Source of the DNA: G963674665 sp964609625
GTDB lineage: Bacteria > Desulfobacterota > Desulfovibrionia > Desulfovibrionales > Desulfovibrionaceae
Direction: 5' to 3'
Assembly (NCBI GenBank): GCA_964609625.1
Contig: CAZSRS010000025.1
Span: forward strand, 1-57,415
Length of the DNA: 57,415 nt
In this document: positions 8,551 to 17,082 of the stretch, one piece after another
Layout: every line of letters begins with the position of its first letter
Position numbering within the stretch: position 1 is the first letter of the stretch
Notes under the pieces: generated by a model
What the model was told of the DNA's origin: nothing
The model's database searches: none
Seen by the model: only the letters and a program-made list of their open reading frames with translations
Translations under genes and position numbers: made by a program

Positions 8551-8938
8551 GCTCAGGCTCCTTGCGGACGCATCCCGCACCAACGCCGTGTCCAGGGCGC
8601 ATCACGCGCATGCCGGCAGCCTTCCATGGTTCCGGGCGGATAAGGAAACAGGGGGAGCGTTGCAAGAACGTTTGAAATCCGCTCGGCAACCCGGCTGTCT
8701 CTTCACTGGGGAAAGATCCGCGGCTTTCCGCCCCTGCCTCGCGACAGGTTCGGCATTTTCTGAGGATTTCTCTTCAGTAGAAGTATGACCAGAAACCGCC
8801 CCTGTCAACGACTTTGTTCACGTGCAACACCAACGTTGCGGAGGCGGAGCGGGTAATGTACACAAGGCTCGCGCGAGGACATTCCCCTCGCGGCATGGGC
8901 CTGCGGCTGCGCCGGTCCGATTTCAGGAGACCCACGGC
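8551..8938. other. Intergenic region, no gene seen
   Basis: This 388-nt stretch separates the divergent small-protein pair and the glycosyltransferase gene. Short open frames are present on both strands but have no ribosome binding sites and translate to low-complexity sequence. No clear promoter hexamers or terminator were identified. Confidence 0.4.
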
Positions 8939-10450
8939 TTGAGCAGCGGCAAGAACCCGAAACCCACGGACCAAAACAGCGGATTCATCGCCTTCTGCTT
9001 CCAGGAACTACGCCAGGGTGGCGTGTTCGTCACACTGGCCGTGATCATGGCCGCGGGCTTGGCCGTGCGATTGGCCTACATCGCACAGCCCATGCGCATC
9101 GACGAGTCCTGGACCTACATGGTCTTTGTCCGCAACGGCCTCGGTGCCGTGCTCAGCGATTACTCCAGCACCAACAACCACATCCTCAACTCCCTCCTGA
9201 TCCTGCTGAGTACAGGGCTTTTTGGCGACTCGCCCCCGGCCATCCGCCTACCAGCCCTGTTCTTCGATATGCTGACCATCCCCCTGGCTTTCCTGGTGGC
9301 CGCCAAGGCATACAACAGGAGCGCCGGGCTCTTGGCCGCGGCCCTCGCGGCCGGATCGAGCATATTGATCGAGTACGCCACCAACGGCAGGGGCTATACG
9401 GCCGTCAACGCCGCGTTCCTGCTGCTGCTCTTGCTGGGGCTGTACCTTCGGCGACACGACTCCCGCGCGGCCTGGATCGGCTTCGCCGTGTGCGCGGCCC
9501 TGGGCTGCCACGCCATTCCCACCATGCTCTACCCCCTAGGGGGGGCGGTGCTTTGGCTCGGCTGCACCGCCCTGCTGGAACCCGTGCCCGGCGGGAGCGG
9601 ACGCTTCCTGCTGCGCCTGGCATCCGCCTGCCTGTTGGGCGCGGCCCTGGTACTGCTGCTCTACACGCCGGTACTGCTGTTCTCGCCGACCCTGGGCCTG
9701 GACACGGTCAACCCCGACGTCCTGCCCAAGTCTCTGGGTTATTTCCTGAGCAACACGGCGCATGTGCTCGGTTCGGTTTTCTACGGCTGGTTCCGGGACT
9801 ACCCCACGCCGTTGACAGTGGCCTTGATAGTGTCTCTTGCCGCGGGACTGTTCCTCCATCGCCGCATCGCCGGCCACCGCTTGCCCATGCTCGTGGCCGT
9901 GGCGACCTGGACAGCGGCACTGTTGCTGGCACAGCGGGCGGTGCCCTACCAGCGGGTGCTGCTGTTTCTCCTGCCCCTGGTGCTGCTCACCGCCGCGGGA
10001 CCGGCCGGGCACCTCCTGGAGCGCTCGGGAGCGGAGCGAAGGCGCGTCCTGTTGACGCCGCTGCTGGCCTGTATTCTGGCCTTGGGCCTGGGCCTGAACG
10101 TCCTGGTCAGGGACAGCGTCGTGAACTCTCCCCAGACCGGCGTCATGCGCGACGGCGAGGCAGTGGCCGTCCACTTGAGCCAGGTGGTCGAACCCGCCCA
10201 GACCGTGGCGGCACGCACGGGCAAGTGGATCGTGGCCTACTATCTCCATCGGCTGGGGCACGGGGAGATGCTTCCCTCTCCTACCACCCCGTCACCGACA
10301 TGGGTGATCTGCAACAACACGGAAGACTACCTGGAGACCTGGCCCCAGGTGCTGGAGCATTCCTTTCCGGACCTGGATCCCTCGGCGTTCAGGGCCGAGC
10401 TGGACAAGGAGTTCCCGACGGCCAGGGTCTACCGTCTGACACCACGCTGA
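8939..10450 (+). CDS. GT-C family membrane glycosyltransferase (ArnT/PMT-like)
   Basis: A polytopic protein of about 503 residues with about ten hydrophobic segments. The first periplasmic loop contains MRIDESWTY, the acidic pair expected of GT-C glycosyltransferases that use polyprenyl-phosphate sugars, and is followed by STNNHILNSLL and PPAIRLPALFFD as in the family 39/83 group. The TTG start was chosen because AGGAGA precedes it by about 9 nt; a GTG 117 nt further upstream has no ribosome binding site and adds a non-hydrophobic, low-complexity extension. The sugar and acceptor are unknown. The gene stands alone. Confidence 0.75.
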   Translation: MSSGKNPKPTDQNSGFIAFCFQELRQGGVFVTLAVIMAAGLAVRLAYIAQPMRIDESWTYMVFVRNGLGAVLSDYSSTNNHILNSLLILLSTGLFGDSPPAIRLPALFFDMLTIPLAFLVAAKAYNRSAGLLAAALAAGSSILIEYATNGRGYTAVNAAFLLLLLLGLYLRRHDSRAAWIGFAVCAALGCHAIPTMLYPLGGAVLWLGCTALLEPVPGGSGRFLLRLASACLLGAALVLLLYTPVLLFSPTLGLDTVNPDVLPKSLGYFLSNTAHVLGSVFYGWFRDYPTPLTVALIVSLAAGLFLHRRIAGHRLPMLVAVATWTAALLLAQRAVPYQRVLLFLLPLVLLTAAGPAGHLLERSGAERRRVLLTPLLACILALGLGLNVLVRDSVVNSPQTGVMRDGEAVAVHLSQVVEPAQTVAARTGKWIVAYYLHRLGHGEMLPSPTTPSPTWVICNNTEDYLETWPQVLEHSFPDLDPSAFRAELDKEFPTARVYRLTPR

Positions 10451-10633
10451 GCCGGGGCGGTTTCAGAAATCTGTCCGTCCCTGTATCTTCTCGAAGCCAC
10501 TTCCCTTTTACCTGGGAAAAAGGTAGCATTGCAGAACGCCTGGTAAAGTTTGCCGGATTTTTCCTCCGGCAACGACGCCCTGCAACTTGCAGCGCAACGC
10601 ACTGCAACCACTATTCCCTGATGGAGGCTCGGG

Positions 10634-11143
10634 ATGCGAAACACGATCCGGTGCGCGTTCATGCTTGCGGCCTGCCTGCTCCTTGCCGCGCCCAGTTCCG
10701 TCTTCAGCTTCGGCGGCTACAAGGACCTGCTCTGGATAGACTTCAGGGGCTACACCGTCCACGTGCTGGCCGACGGCAGCACAACCTTGACCAGCTTCCT
10801 GCGCTACCGCGAGGTCCGCTTCGAGGACAGCACCAGAAAGCCCGGCCATTTTCTCTGCACGCATGAGAATATCCGAAAGGAGATCCCAGTGCGAGACATC
10901 AAAAGCATCAAGCTGCGCATGGGCGCGGAGGAGTTCGCCACCTCGCCCCGCAACGACCGCCTGCAGCAGCTCGTGCTGACCACCCGCGACGGCCGGAGCT
11001 TCGACGTGACCGTGGACAAGAACATGGGCTTCAGCCTGGCCAATGATTCAGCCATCCAGTTCAAGTACTACGATCCCATCCAGCAGCTGTTTTCCTTCGG
11101 CTCCATATCGGGAGACTCCTTGCGCGAGATCTATTTCCATTAA
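10634..11143 (+). CDS. Secreted hypothetical protein
   Basis: A 169-aa protein with a clear signal peptide (MRNTIRCAFMLAACLLLAAPSSVFS) and a mature part rich in beta-strand-like segments, for example LWIDFRGYTVHVLADGSTT. The start is supported by GGAGG about 9 nt upstream. It contains one cysteine after the signal peptide and no lipobox. No family is recognised; periplasmic location is inferred from the leader. Confidence 0.65.
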   Translation: MRNTIRCAFMLAACLLLAAPSSVFSFGGYKDLLWIDFRGYTVHVLADGSTTLTSFLRYREVRFEDSTRKPGHFLCTHENIRKEIPVRDIKSIKLRMGAEEFATSPRNDRLQQLVLTTRDGRSFDVTVDKNMGFSLANDSAIQFKYYDPIQQLFSFGSISGDSLREIYFH

Positions 11144-11260
11144 CCTGAACCCGAACTTCGCGGCGTTCCGGACTGCATCCAATACCCATGGCGCCCCTAC
11201 GATGTGTTTCAGGGCCGCATGTCCTTTTATCCGTCGCGAAGCACAGGCACGGAGCTATCC

Positions 11261-11479
11261 ATGGCACCACGCGCATTCACCGACAAGGAGATCAAGGAAT
11301 TGGTGCACAAGCACGTCCACCAGCTCCTGGACATCGAGTTCATCGAGGACAAGGAATTCGCCACCCGCGCCTTTGTCCGCGCCTTTCACACCATCCTGCG
11401 CAACCAGCGGAGCGACATCTTCATGGATGACTTGCTCAACTACGTGGAGAGCAAGGACGACCAGAAGCACGTCTATTGA
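11261..11479 (+). CDS. Small charged hypothetical protein
   Basis: A 72-aa soluble protein (MAPRAFTDKEIKELVHKHV...) predicted to be mostly helical and rich in Lys, Asp, Glu and His. The ATG was chosen because GGAG lies about 8 nt upstream and the residues before it look non-coding. It is the last host gene before the prophage. No domain is recognised. Confidence 0.5.
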   Translation: MAPRAFTDKEIKELVHKHVHQLLDIEFIEDKEFATRAFVRAFHTILRNQRSDIFMDDLLNYVESKDDQKHVY

Positions 11480-11534
11480 CTCGAGTTACAAATGTGACCA
11501 TTGCCTTCGCTCCGCAAGAGGACTGGACAGATAC

Positions 11535-11577
11535 ACCGGGGGGTGAGAACCTTTTGTAAAGAGGACTTCCCCCCGGT
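11535..11577 (+). terminator. GC-rich hairpin at the left edge of the prophage
   Basis: A 9-bp perfect stem (ACCGGGGGG / CCCCCCGGT) with a 25-nt loop lies 55 nt after the preceding gene. It lacks a run of T after the stem, so it may act as a weak or Rho-assisted terminator. The surrounding 213 nt up to the phage ATPase gene show no gene and no obvious attachment-site repeat shared with the right edge. Confidence 0.35.
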
Positions 11578-11692
11578 TATCAAGGCCTTTCCCTTTGCGA
11601 GATCAAAGAAAAAGTCTCCATAACAAATCGACGACCCCGGGCAAAGCCCGCGCAAGGCGCGGCATCACCGTGTTTTCACCAAGCCGTTGCAA

Positions 11693-12448
11693 TCAAAACG
11701 CGAGATGTATTTTCGTTGCATCTTGGTATGCCACGGTGTTTGCCGCCATGTAGCCACTTCCTGTACTTCCCTTGTGCCAGGCCAGCAATTTGCGGCCCAG
11801 TGCCATATCGGGTGCCTGCGCCCATTCCCGCCCCTCGGCCACCCCCCTGAGCACGCCGGTGGCATCCTTGGCCACGTGCATGGGCTCCCCCTGCCGCAAG
11901 TGCAGAAGCAGCATGAATTCGTAGCCGATATCCGAACGTTGCTCCGGCTGGGGGACCGGTTTCACGGCACAACCGTCCCAGACACCCCGCGCCCGTGGTT
12001 GCCAGATCGCCCGCTCCCGCATGGTAGCCACCACGTGGCACGGACTGGTCTGCATGACCTCCAGCAGCGTTGCATGCCGTGCCCCCGGCTCTTGCCAGGG
12101 TTGAGGCTCACGTGCACGCCGGTTCCTGGCCACGCTTTCCAGCACGCCGCCCGGTCCGCTCCAGGGGCGGGACAGACTGTCCAGCACCAACACCTCGTAG
12201 CCCTGCCCGGCCGCCGCGCGCATGCAGCGCACGAAGCGCTCCGGCCCGTAGGGAGGCGCGAGCCGCAGCACGTCGAACTGAAACTCGTCGGCATACATGG
12301 CCGCGCCGCAACGTTCCGTGTCGATCACGGCGATTCTCTTGCCCAACCCAGAGGCCAGGGCCAGAGCGCCTCTGGTCTTGCCGCTGCCCGACGGACCGCA
12401 AAGAGCGATCCGCAACGGGGGGCGTCTGAACAATGCTCGCGCAAACAT
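11693..12448 (-). CDS. Sak4-like phage recombination ATPase (AAA_24 type)
   Basis: A 251-aa RecA-fold NTPase. Walker A is GPSGSGKTRGAL, a following strand reads IAVIDTE, and the Walker B-like strand is VLVLDSLSRPW, as in the phage AAA_24/Sak4 proteins that assist single-strand annealing recombination. The start has AAAGGAGG upstream and immediately precedes the ATPase domain; longer in-frame starts translate non-coding leader. It is the only gene of the leftward phage operon in view and no annealase or SSB partner is present. It is probably transcribed from the operator-controlled promoter 270 nt upstream. Confidence 0.7.
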   Translation of the reverse strand: MFARALFRRPPLRIALCGPSGSGKTRGALALASGLGKRIAVIDTERCGAAMYADEFQFDVLRLAPPYGPERFVRCMRAAAGQGYEVLVLDSLSRPWSGPGGVLESVARNRRAREPQPWQEPGARHATLLEVMQTSPCHVVATMRERAIWQPRARGVWDGCAVKPVPQPEQRSDIGYEFMLLLHLRQGEPMHVAKDATGVLRGVAEGREWAQAPDMALGRKLLAWHKGSTGSGYMAANTVAYQDATKIHLAF

Positions 12449-12715
12449 CGGGCCTCCTTTGTGGATACCGTTAATCACCGTCCGGAAGTCGGCCGGTGCC
12501 TGGGACAGGCCGACGCGGGGTGGCGAAACCCCGCGCGCCGGTCGTCGGACCGGGCAAAACGCCAGCGTTCGTGGCAGTCCCCGCGAGTGTGATGCGCCCG
12601 GCGTGCAGCGGACACTCCCTGCGTTGACAGGACTGGTTGCGGTTACATGCTGTCTGGCCTGGCGGCGCCATGCAACCAATCAAGGTTACCCTCGGCGCCA
12701 CACCACTGGTCACGT

Positions 12716-12743
12716 AGTATACGTATTTTTACGTAATAGTCAA
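12716..12743 (-). promoter_or_regulatory. Leftward phage promoter with repressor-operator motif
   Basis: Read leftward there is a near-consensus sigma70 promoter: -35 TTGACT, 16-nt spacer, -10 TATACT. The spacer is filled by CTATTACGTAAAAATACG, a motif found almost unchanged at the rightward promoter beyond the repressor gene. TACGTA is repeated inside it. It points at the Sak4-like gene. The remaining ~270-nt leader up to that gene has no credible coding frame. Confidence 0.65.
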
Positions 12744-12837
12744 GAATTTTCTTTCGGAAGATACGGACCCGAAGAAGGGGAGGTGGAGGCCGAGGGGAAC
12801 GCCCTGAAACAGCCCGCGCGACGCCGGTGCGGAAGGA

Positions 12838-13521
12838 TCAATACTCCCTTGCGGACCAGACTACCCGTCCAATGATGCGCACGTTGGCATGTTCGTGCAG
12901 GGGGATGACGACCTTGCCGTACTCCGGATTCTCACATTTGAGGATCAAGGCTCCGGGTTCGATCTCGATGCGCTTGACCACAACGGTGTCGTCGATGCCC
13001 ACGGCGTAAATGTGCCCGGGGAGCACGTCGTTCTGGGACTGGTCCACCATGACGGTGTCGCCGTTGTTGAGCACGGGGCTCATGCTGTGGCCGGCCACCT
13101 GGAACAGGATCATGGAGGCCGCACCGCCCTTGCGACGCAGGAAATCGGAGCGGAAGGCGTAATATCCCACCACTTCACCCTCGGTCTCGAAGGAACCGCC
13201 CCCACCGCTGAGTCTGGCCCTGACCATGGGCACGGTCATGAACTCGGTGTCCAGGCAGGTGACACTGGCGGGCTCTGCCGGCCGATGCAGCAGCGTGGCG
13301 CCGCGCTCCAGCATGGCCTCGTATGGCAAACCCAAAGCCGCGGCGATGCGGTGGCGGATGTTCACGGAGCCTTTGGCACGGCCGCGTAGGATATCGTTGA
13401 TATACGACGGGGAGCGCTCCACGGCGGCGGCAATGACCTTCTGCACCCCGTGTCCCTGCTCGTCCACCAGGGCGGCAAGCGCCGCCCTGAAAAGTTCGTG
13501 TTCTTGGAATTTTTTTCGCAT
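12838..13521 (-). CDS. S24/LexA-type phage repressor
   Basis: A 227-aa CI-like repressor. The N-terminal helix-turn-helix covers about residues 20-65 (GVQKVIAAAVERSPSYINDI). The C-terminal S24 peptidase domain carries the catalytic Ser in AGHSMSPVLNNGD and the Lys in TVVVKRIE, so it should be capable of RecA-stimulated self-cleavage. The ATG starting MRKKFQEHEL was chosen by comparison with HTH proteins; another ATG six codons upstream is possible. The gene lies between two promoters that share an operator motif, as expected of the lysogeny switch. A 10-bp palindrome (TCTCTAGAGA, 13557-13566) upstream may be an autoregulatory site. Confidence 0.88.
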   Translation of the reverse strand: MRKKFQEHELFRAALAALVDEQGHGVQKVIAAAVERSPSYINDILRGRAKGSVNIRHRIAAALGLPYEAMLERGATLLHRPAEPASVTCLDTEFMTVPMVRARLSGGGGSFETEGEVVGYYAFRSDFLRRKGGAASMILFQVAGHSMSPVLNNGDTVMVDQSQNDVLPGHIYAVGIDDTVVVKRIEIEPGALILKCENPEYGKVVIPLHEHANVRIIGRVVWSAREY

Positions 13522-13609
13522 GCATGGATCATAGCGCATTTCCTGCTGAATGCCAATCTCTAGAGACTGTTTTAACCCATTTTCAGTGGGTGGAGGCACA
13601 CCCGGCACC

Positions 13610-13638
13610 TTGACAATACGAAACTATTACGTAAAATT
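13610..13638 (+). promoter_or_regulatory. Rightward phage promoter with repressor-operator motif
   Basis: Read rightward there is -35 TTGACA, a 16-nt spacer and -10 TAAAAT. The sequence CTATTACGTAAAATTACG overlaps the -10 and matches the motif at the leftward promoter in all but one position. The next rightward gene is the Mor-like activator ~270 nt away. The leader between contains a 14-codon frame without a ribosome binding site and no other recognisable element. Confidence 0.65.
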
Positions 13639-13907
13639 ACGCCGAATAATTGGCCGCTCTTTGCGAAATCGGCAGGAATGCGAAAACGGCAACATGGACC
13701 TGCTCCAGATGCGCAGTGCACTTATCGCACAGGAATGAACACTGCTCTTGCGGCGTTGCATGCTGCAACATACCTTGAACAGGTGACTTCTGGAAACATG
13801 TCAAGAGGAAATGTGCACGCATGAACGGGCATGCTCAGCGCACAACGAATAACAGGAAATTTCCGTGATATGCTCCTCTGCTCAACCAGCAAAATGGAGA
13901 ATTACCA

Positions 13908-14312
13908 ATGCAACAGCTCACAACCAATGAAGCGTTGTACAAAAGAGAACTGGATTGGAACAAACTTCCCGCAGGCCTTGTCCATCTCAAAAATGTTGCC
14001 GGACAAAAAGCAGCCTTGGCACTGAGTGAGGCCTACGGTGGGGGCAGTGTCTACGTGCCCCGTCGCATCAAGCCGAACCACCCCCTGCTCCAACTGTTGG
14101 GGCCCGAAAGCGCCGCTAGACTGGCCGAACATTTCGGTGGCGACAAACTGGAAGTGCCCAAGGTCGACGCCGTGCACAGGCAACTGCGCGCCCGCTCCAT
14201 CAGGGCCAGACGCGACGCTGGCGTGAGCATCGCCGCGCTGGTCAGCGAGTTCAATCTCTCCCGCCGCCGCATCCTGCAGATCCTGGCTGAAAATCGAGGA
14301 GGCCGTTCATGA
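13908..14312 (+). CDS. Mor-family transcription activator
   Basis: A 134-aa protein resembling Mor/C of Mu-like phages. A dimerisation region is followed by the hallmark LSEAYGGGSVYVPRR, which corresponds to the G-G-G-x-V-Y-I-P segment of Mor, and a C-terminal HTH in DAGVSIAALVSEFNLSRRRILQIL. Such proteins activate middle or late phage promoters. The start has GGAG about 10 nt upstream. It is first in the rightward phage operon behind the operator-controlled promoter, so it probably switches on the structural genes. Its stop overlaps the next start. Confidence 0.75.
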   Translation: MQQLTTNEALYKRELDWNKLPAGLVHLKNVAGQKAALALSEAYGGGSVYVPRRIKPNHPLLQLLGPESAARLAEHFGGDKLEVPKVDAVHRQLRARSIRARRDAGVSIAALVSEFNLSRRRILQILAENRGGRS

Positions 14313-14626
14313 CCAGCCACCGCAACGCCTTGTGTTCACAGGCCGATCTCGGCGCGGGCAACACCTTTACCGCGCCTCTGCGCATACACGGCTGGGATCC
14401 GAACCTCGGCCGTCGCCCCTTCGACGTGGCCATTGCCGGCGCCTTCAGCGGCACCCTCTGCCTGCAAGTCTCCTACGACGAGGGGCAGACCTGGTTCGAC
14501 AGCGGCGACATCTGGACAGAGCCGGGCGTGCACGTCTGCGAGGTGGCCACGCCGTGTCTGGTGCGCTGCGGCTTCAAGACCGGGGCCTGGGCGTCGGGCG
14601 CCGCAACCGTGAGGATCGCGCAATGA
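14309..14626 (+). CDS. Phage protein of unknown function
   Basis: A 105-aa protein predicted to be largely beta (FDVAIAGAFSGTLCLQVSYDEGQTWF). It overlaps the activator stop by 4 nt and the collar gene start by ATGA, so it is translationally coupled to both. By position it may be a small tail-fibre-associated or virion protein, but there is no recognised domain. Confidence 0.6.
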   Translation: MTSHRNALCSQADLGAGNTFTAPLRIHGWDPNLGRRPFDVAIAGAFSGTLCLQVSYDEGQTWFDSGDIWTEPGVHVCEVATPCLVRCGFKTGAWASGAATVRIAQ

Positions 14627-15204
14627 GCGTGGTGATCAACAGAAAGGGGGGCGCCGGCGGCATGAGCGACGCGGAGATCATGGCTGCGGTCAAGCGCCTG
14701 GACGGTCCGGGCTCGGGCCTGGACGCCGACACCCTCCGAGGGGAGTTGCCGTCGGCCTTTGCCCCGACATTAGCAGGCCTGCCTGCCGGCGCGGTGCTCT
14801 GGTTCTTGGCGGACGAGCCACCGGCCGGCTGGCTGGAGTGCGACGGCGCCGCCGTCTCCAGGAGCACCTACACGGCCCTGTTCACTGTTCTCGGCACCGT
14901 CTTTGGCGCTGGTGACGGAGAGACCACTTATGCCCTGCCCGACCTGCGCGGCGAGTTCGTTCGCGGCTGGGACCACGGGCGCGGAATTGATTTGGATCGT
15001 TCCTTTGGCTCACACCAGAATGATCTGCTGGGAAATCATAATCATACAAGTTTTTTTGTATCTTCATCTGCTGCAAGTAAGACGATAGCTACCGGAACTG
15101 ACAGGGGAAACCACATGCTTACCGATGGAAACTATACTGGAAACACGGGCGGCTTCGAGACACGCCCCAGAAACGTCAACCTACTGCCGTGCATCAAGTA
15201 CTGA
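14623..15204 (+). CDS. Phage tail collar-domain protein (tail fibre tip)
   Basis: A 193-aa protein with the tail collar signature in the middle: GAVLWFLADEPPAGWLECDGAAVSRSTY, then the YALPDLRGEFVRGWDHGRG block, and a Ser/Thr/Asn/His-rich C-terminus ending in the ETRPRNVNLLPCIKY motif that closes this family. It is short compared with full fibres, so it may be a distal adaptor. The C-terminal half is noticeably more A+T-rich than its neighbours, which fits exchange of host-range sequence. The next gene is its likely assembly chaperone. Confidence 0.85.
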   Translation: MSVVINRKGGAGGMSDAEIMAAVKRLDGPGSGLDADTLRGELPSAFAPTLAGLPAGAVLWFLADEPPAGWLECDGAAVSRSTYTALFTVLGTVFGAGDGETTYALPDLRGEFVRGWDHGRGIDLDRSFGSHQNDLLGNHNHTSFFVSSSAASKTIATGTDRGNHMLTDGNYTGNTGGFETRPRNVNLLPCIKY

Positions 15205-15213
15205 GAAACTGAC

Positions 15214-15732
15214 ATGAATATCTACCACTATGACTGTCGTACTGGCGAGTACTTGGGCCAGGGTGTGGCCAGGCACGATCCTCTGGAGAGCAAGCCATTG
15301 ATTCCCCGGCTGGCCACGACCGCGCCTCCACCAGAAGAGCAGCTCGGCCACGCGCGTTGCTGGGTTGATGGCGGCTGGCAACAGGTCGAGGACCACCGGG
15401 GAGAGGTGCTGTACTCCACGGTCAGCGGAGAGCGGCGCGAATGGTCCGAGCTGGGGACGGTGCCTGAAATCTGGACAGCGGACGCGCCGGGCGAGCATCA
15501 GGTCTGGGACGCCAAGGCCGGGGCCTGGGTCGATGACCCGGTAACGCGGGCAATAGCCCGTCGCGCCGCGATCTTGGCCGAACTTGCCAACCTGGATCTG
15601 TACCTGCCGCGCTCCGTGGAGGATCTGATCGAGGCCGGGGCGATTCCGGATGACGCCTTGAGCCAGCACAACCAGCAGCGCCTGCTGCGCAAGCGGGAGC
15701 TGCGCGTCGAGTTGGCCGCGTTGGCGGCATAA
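15214..15732 (+). CDS. Tail fibre assembly protein-like
   Basis: A 172-aa protein beginning MNIYHYDCRTGEYLG, with repeated W-containing strands and a helical C-terminus. This layout resembles tail fibre assembly (Caudo_TAP) proteins, which usually follow a fibre gene as this one does, 9 nt downstream. The GEHQVWDAKAGAWVDD segment matches the common linker before the C-terminal helices. Assignment rests on layout and position. Confidence 0.65.
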   Translation: MNIYHYDCRTGEYLGQGVARHDPLESKPLIPRLATTAPPPEEQLGHARCWVDGGWQQVEDHRGEVLYSTVSGERREWSELGTVPEIWTADAPGEHQVWDAKAGAWVDDPVTRAIARRAAILAELANLDLYLPRSVEDLIEAGAIPDDALSQHNQQRLLRKRELRVELAALAA

Positions 15733-15753
15733 CAACAAGAAAAGGAGGAAACA

Positions 15754-16323
15754 ATGCCTGAACTCAACGATATCTCCCGCAAGCGACTGGCCACCTGTGA
15801 CGATCGCCTGCAACGACTGGTCACGGCCGCTGCCGCGCGCTCCCCCTTCTCCATCTTGGTTGTCTGCGGCCACCGTGGCTTCGAGGAGCAAGAGGCGGCC
15901 TTTGCCGCCGGCCTGAGCAAATTGCGCTGGGGGCAGAGCCGCCACAACCACAGCCCCAGCCTGGCCGTGGATCTGGCGCCCCTCGAGGGCAAGCAGGTGC
16001 CCTGGAACGACATGGACAGGTTCGACGCCCTGGGTGCCCTGGTCAAGGACACAGCCGTGGACTGCGGCATCCGTTTGACCTGGGGGGGGGACTGGAAGTC
16101 GTTCAAGGACCGCCCCCATTTCCAGGTGGATGCCCTGGCCGGCAGCGTGCCGGCAGAGGACTGGGCCGGCATCCGGTACTTCAACGCGGCTGAATTCAGC
16201 GGGCTGGCCATGGACATGGGGCTGATCCGGGAGCTGGACCGCTTCCGGGAGGCTGTCGGCGCGCCCGTCATCATCCGGGAAACCACGGGCCCGCGGCGCT
16301 TTGTCGCGGAGATCAGGGGGTAG
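15754..16323 (+). CDS. Endolysin, M15-type L,D/D,D-peptidase
   Basis: A 189-aa peptidoglycan peptidase of the M15 group. Zinc ligands are visible in SRHNHSPSLAVDLAP (His and Asp) and DRPHFQVDA (His). The N-terminal helical segment precedes FSILVVCGHRG. The start has AAGGAGG upstream. About 60 residues at the C-terminus after the catalytic domain are unassigned and may aid wall binding. It is followed by two small membrane proteins, forming a lysis cassette that sits unusually upstream of the terminase genes. Confidence 0.85.
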   Translation: MPELNDISRKRLATCDDRLQRLVTAAAARSPFSILVVCGHRGFEEQEAAFAAGLSKLRWGQSRHNHSPSLAVDLAPLEGKQVPWNDMDRFDALGALVKDTAVDCGIRLTWGGDWKSFKDRPHFQVDALAGSVPAEDWAGIRYFNAAEFSGLAMDMGLIRELDRFREAVGAPVIIRETTGPRRFVAEIRG

Positions 16324-16326
16324 GAA

Positions 16327-16548
16327 ATGGACAACGTGAAATCGTTTGTGGCCTCCAAGACCATCTGGGGCGTGATCATCAGTATGATCGCGCAGGTGCT
16401 CGGCCGCTGGGGGTATGAGATCGGCCCGGAACTGCAGGGCCAGGCGGTTGATCTGATTCTGCAAGGGGTGGCCCTGGCTGGCGCGGCCCTGGCCATCTGG
16501 GGCAGGATCACGGCCAGCCGCAGGATCGGGATCGGGCCGGGCCGGTGA
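16327..16548 (+). CDS. Small membrane protein, probable holin
   Basis: A 73-aa protein with one or two hydrophobic helices (TIWGVIISMIAQVL and GVALAGAALAIWGRI) and a basic tail. It is encoded 3 nt after the endolysin stop. Size, topology and position fit a holin or related phage lysis membrane protein; no specific family was identified. Confidence 0.65.
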   Translation: MDNVKSFVASKTIWGVIISMIAQVLGRWGYEIGPELQGQAVDLILQGVALAGAALAIWGRITASRRIGIGPGR

Positions 16549-16624
16549 GCGCAACGATGCGCGGTGACCATTGTACTTCGGCTGCCACGCCACCAGCAAG
16601 ACCACTCCCTCAGGAGAACCGAAC

Positions 16625-16885
16625 ATGGATCAGGAAGAACTGCGGCAGGACATCCGCGACATCTGGAGCGCCGTGAACAGCCTCCGCGCGGGGCAGGACA
16701 TCCAGAACAACATGCTGGCCGAGATCAAGACCATGTTGGCGGAGCGTTGCGCCGCACGGGCCCTGCGTATCGACGCCCTGGACCGCGAGATACGTGAACT
16801 CAGGCAGCGCGTCTGGACCTTCTCGGGGATGGCCGCGGTGCTCGCCTTCCTGGCCCAGCGCCTCTGGAACAGACTCTGGCCCTGA
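16625..16885 (+). CDS. Coiled-coil protein with C-terminal membrane anchor (lysis cassette)
   Basis: An 86-aa protein with a heptad-rich region (residues ~1-55) followed by a hydrophobic helix (FSGMAAVLAFLAQRLW). This is the layout of XhlA-like or spanin-accessory proteins next to holins. The ATG has AGGAGA 9 nt upstream; an earlier in-frame start adds a non-coding stretch. Role in lysis is inferred from position. Confidence 0.6.
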   Translation: MDQEELRQDIRDIWSAVNSLRAGQDIQNNMLAEIKTMLAERCAARALRIDALDREIRELRQRVWTFSGMAAVLAFLAQRLWNRLWP

Positions 16886-16908
16886 AAACACCCTATGGGA
16901 GCAACGAA

Positions 16909-17079
16909 ATGAACGAACTTTCCGACATGCTTTTTCCCGAGGACCCTGTCCTCACTCTGGACTACGAACTGGACGCGGACCTGGAGGACGAACTCATGGG
17001 CGACGAACTACCCTGCCCCTTTCTTGCTTCGGGCACGGTCGATCCGGCTGACGTTGACATCATCCCGGACGAGGCTTGA
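16909..17079 (+). CDS. Extremely acidic 56-aa protein
   Basis: A 56-aa protein starting MNELSDMLFPEDP. It contains 18 Asp/Glu and not one Lys, Arg or His, so its charge is about -18. GGGAG precedes the ATG by about 7 nt, and the stop lies 3 nt before the ParB-like gene, so it belongs to the DNA-modification cluster. Acidity of this degree is seen in DNA-mimic anti-restriction or anti-repressor proteins, but there is no sequence match to prove it. It is too short to be found by length alone; the ribosome binding site and tight spacing support it. Confidence 0.55.
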   Translation: MNELSDMLFPEDPVLTLDYELDADLEDELMGDELPCPFLASGTVDPADVDIIPDEA

Positions 17080-17082
17080 ATC

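Noticed and set aside
12471..12713. Leaderless open frame starting at the leftward phage promoter
   Set aside because: It starts within the promoter region itself, is Arg/Pro/Gly-rich and has no ribosome binding site.
13694..13738. 14-codon open frame (MDLLQMRSALIAQE) in the rightward phage leader
   Set aside because: No ribosome binding site and no homologue recognised.
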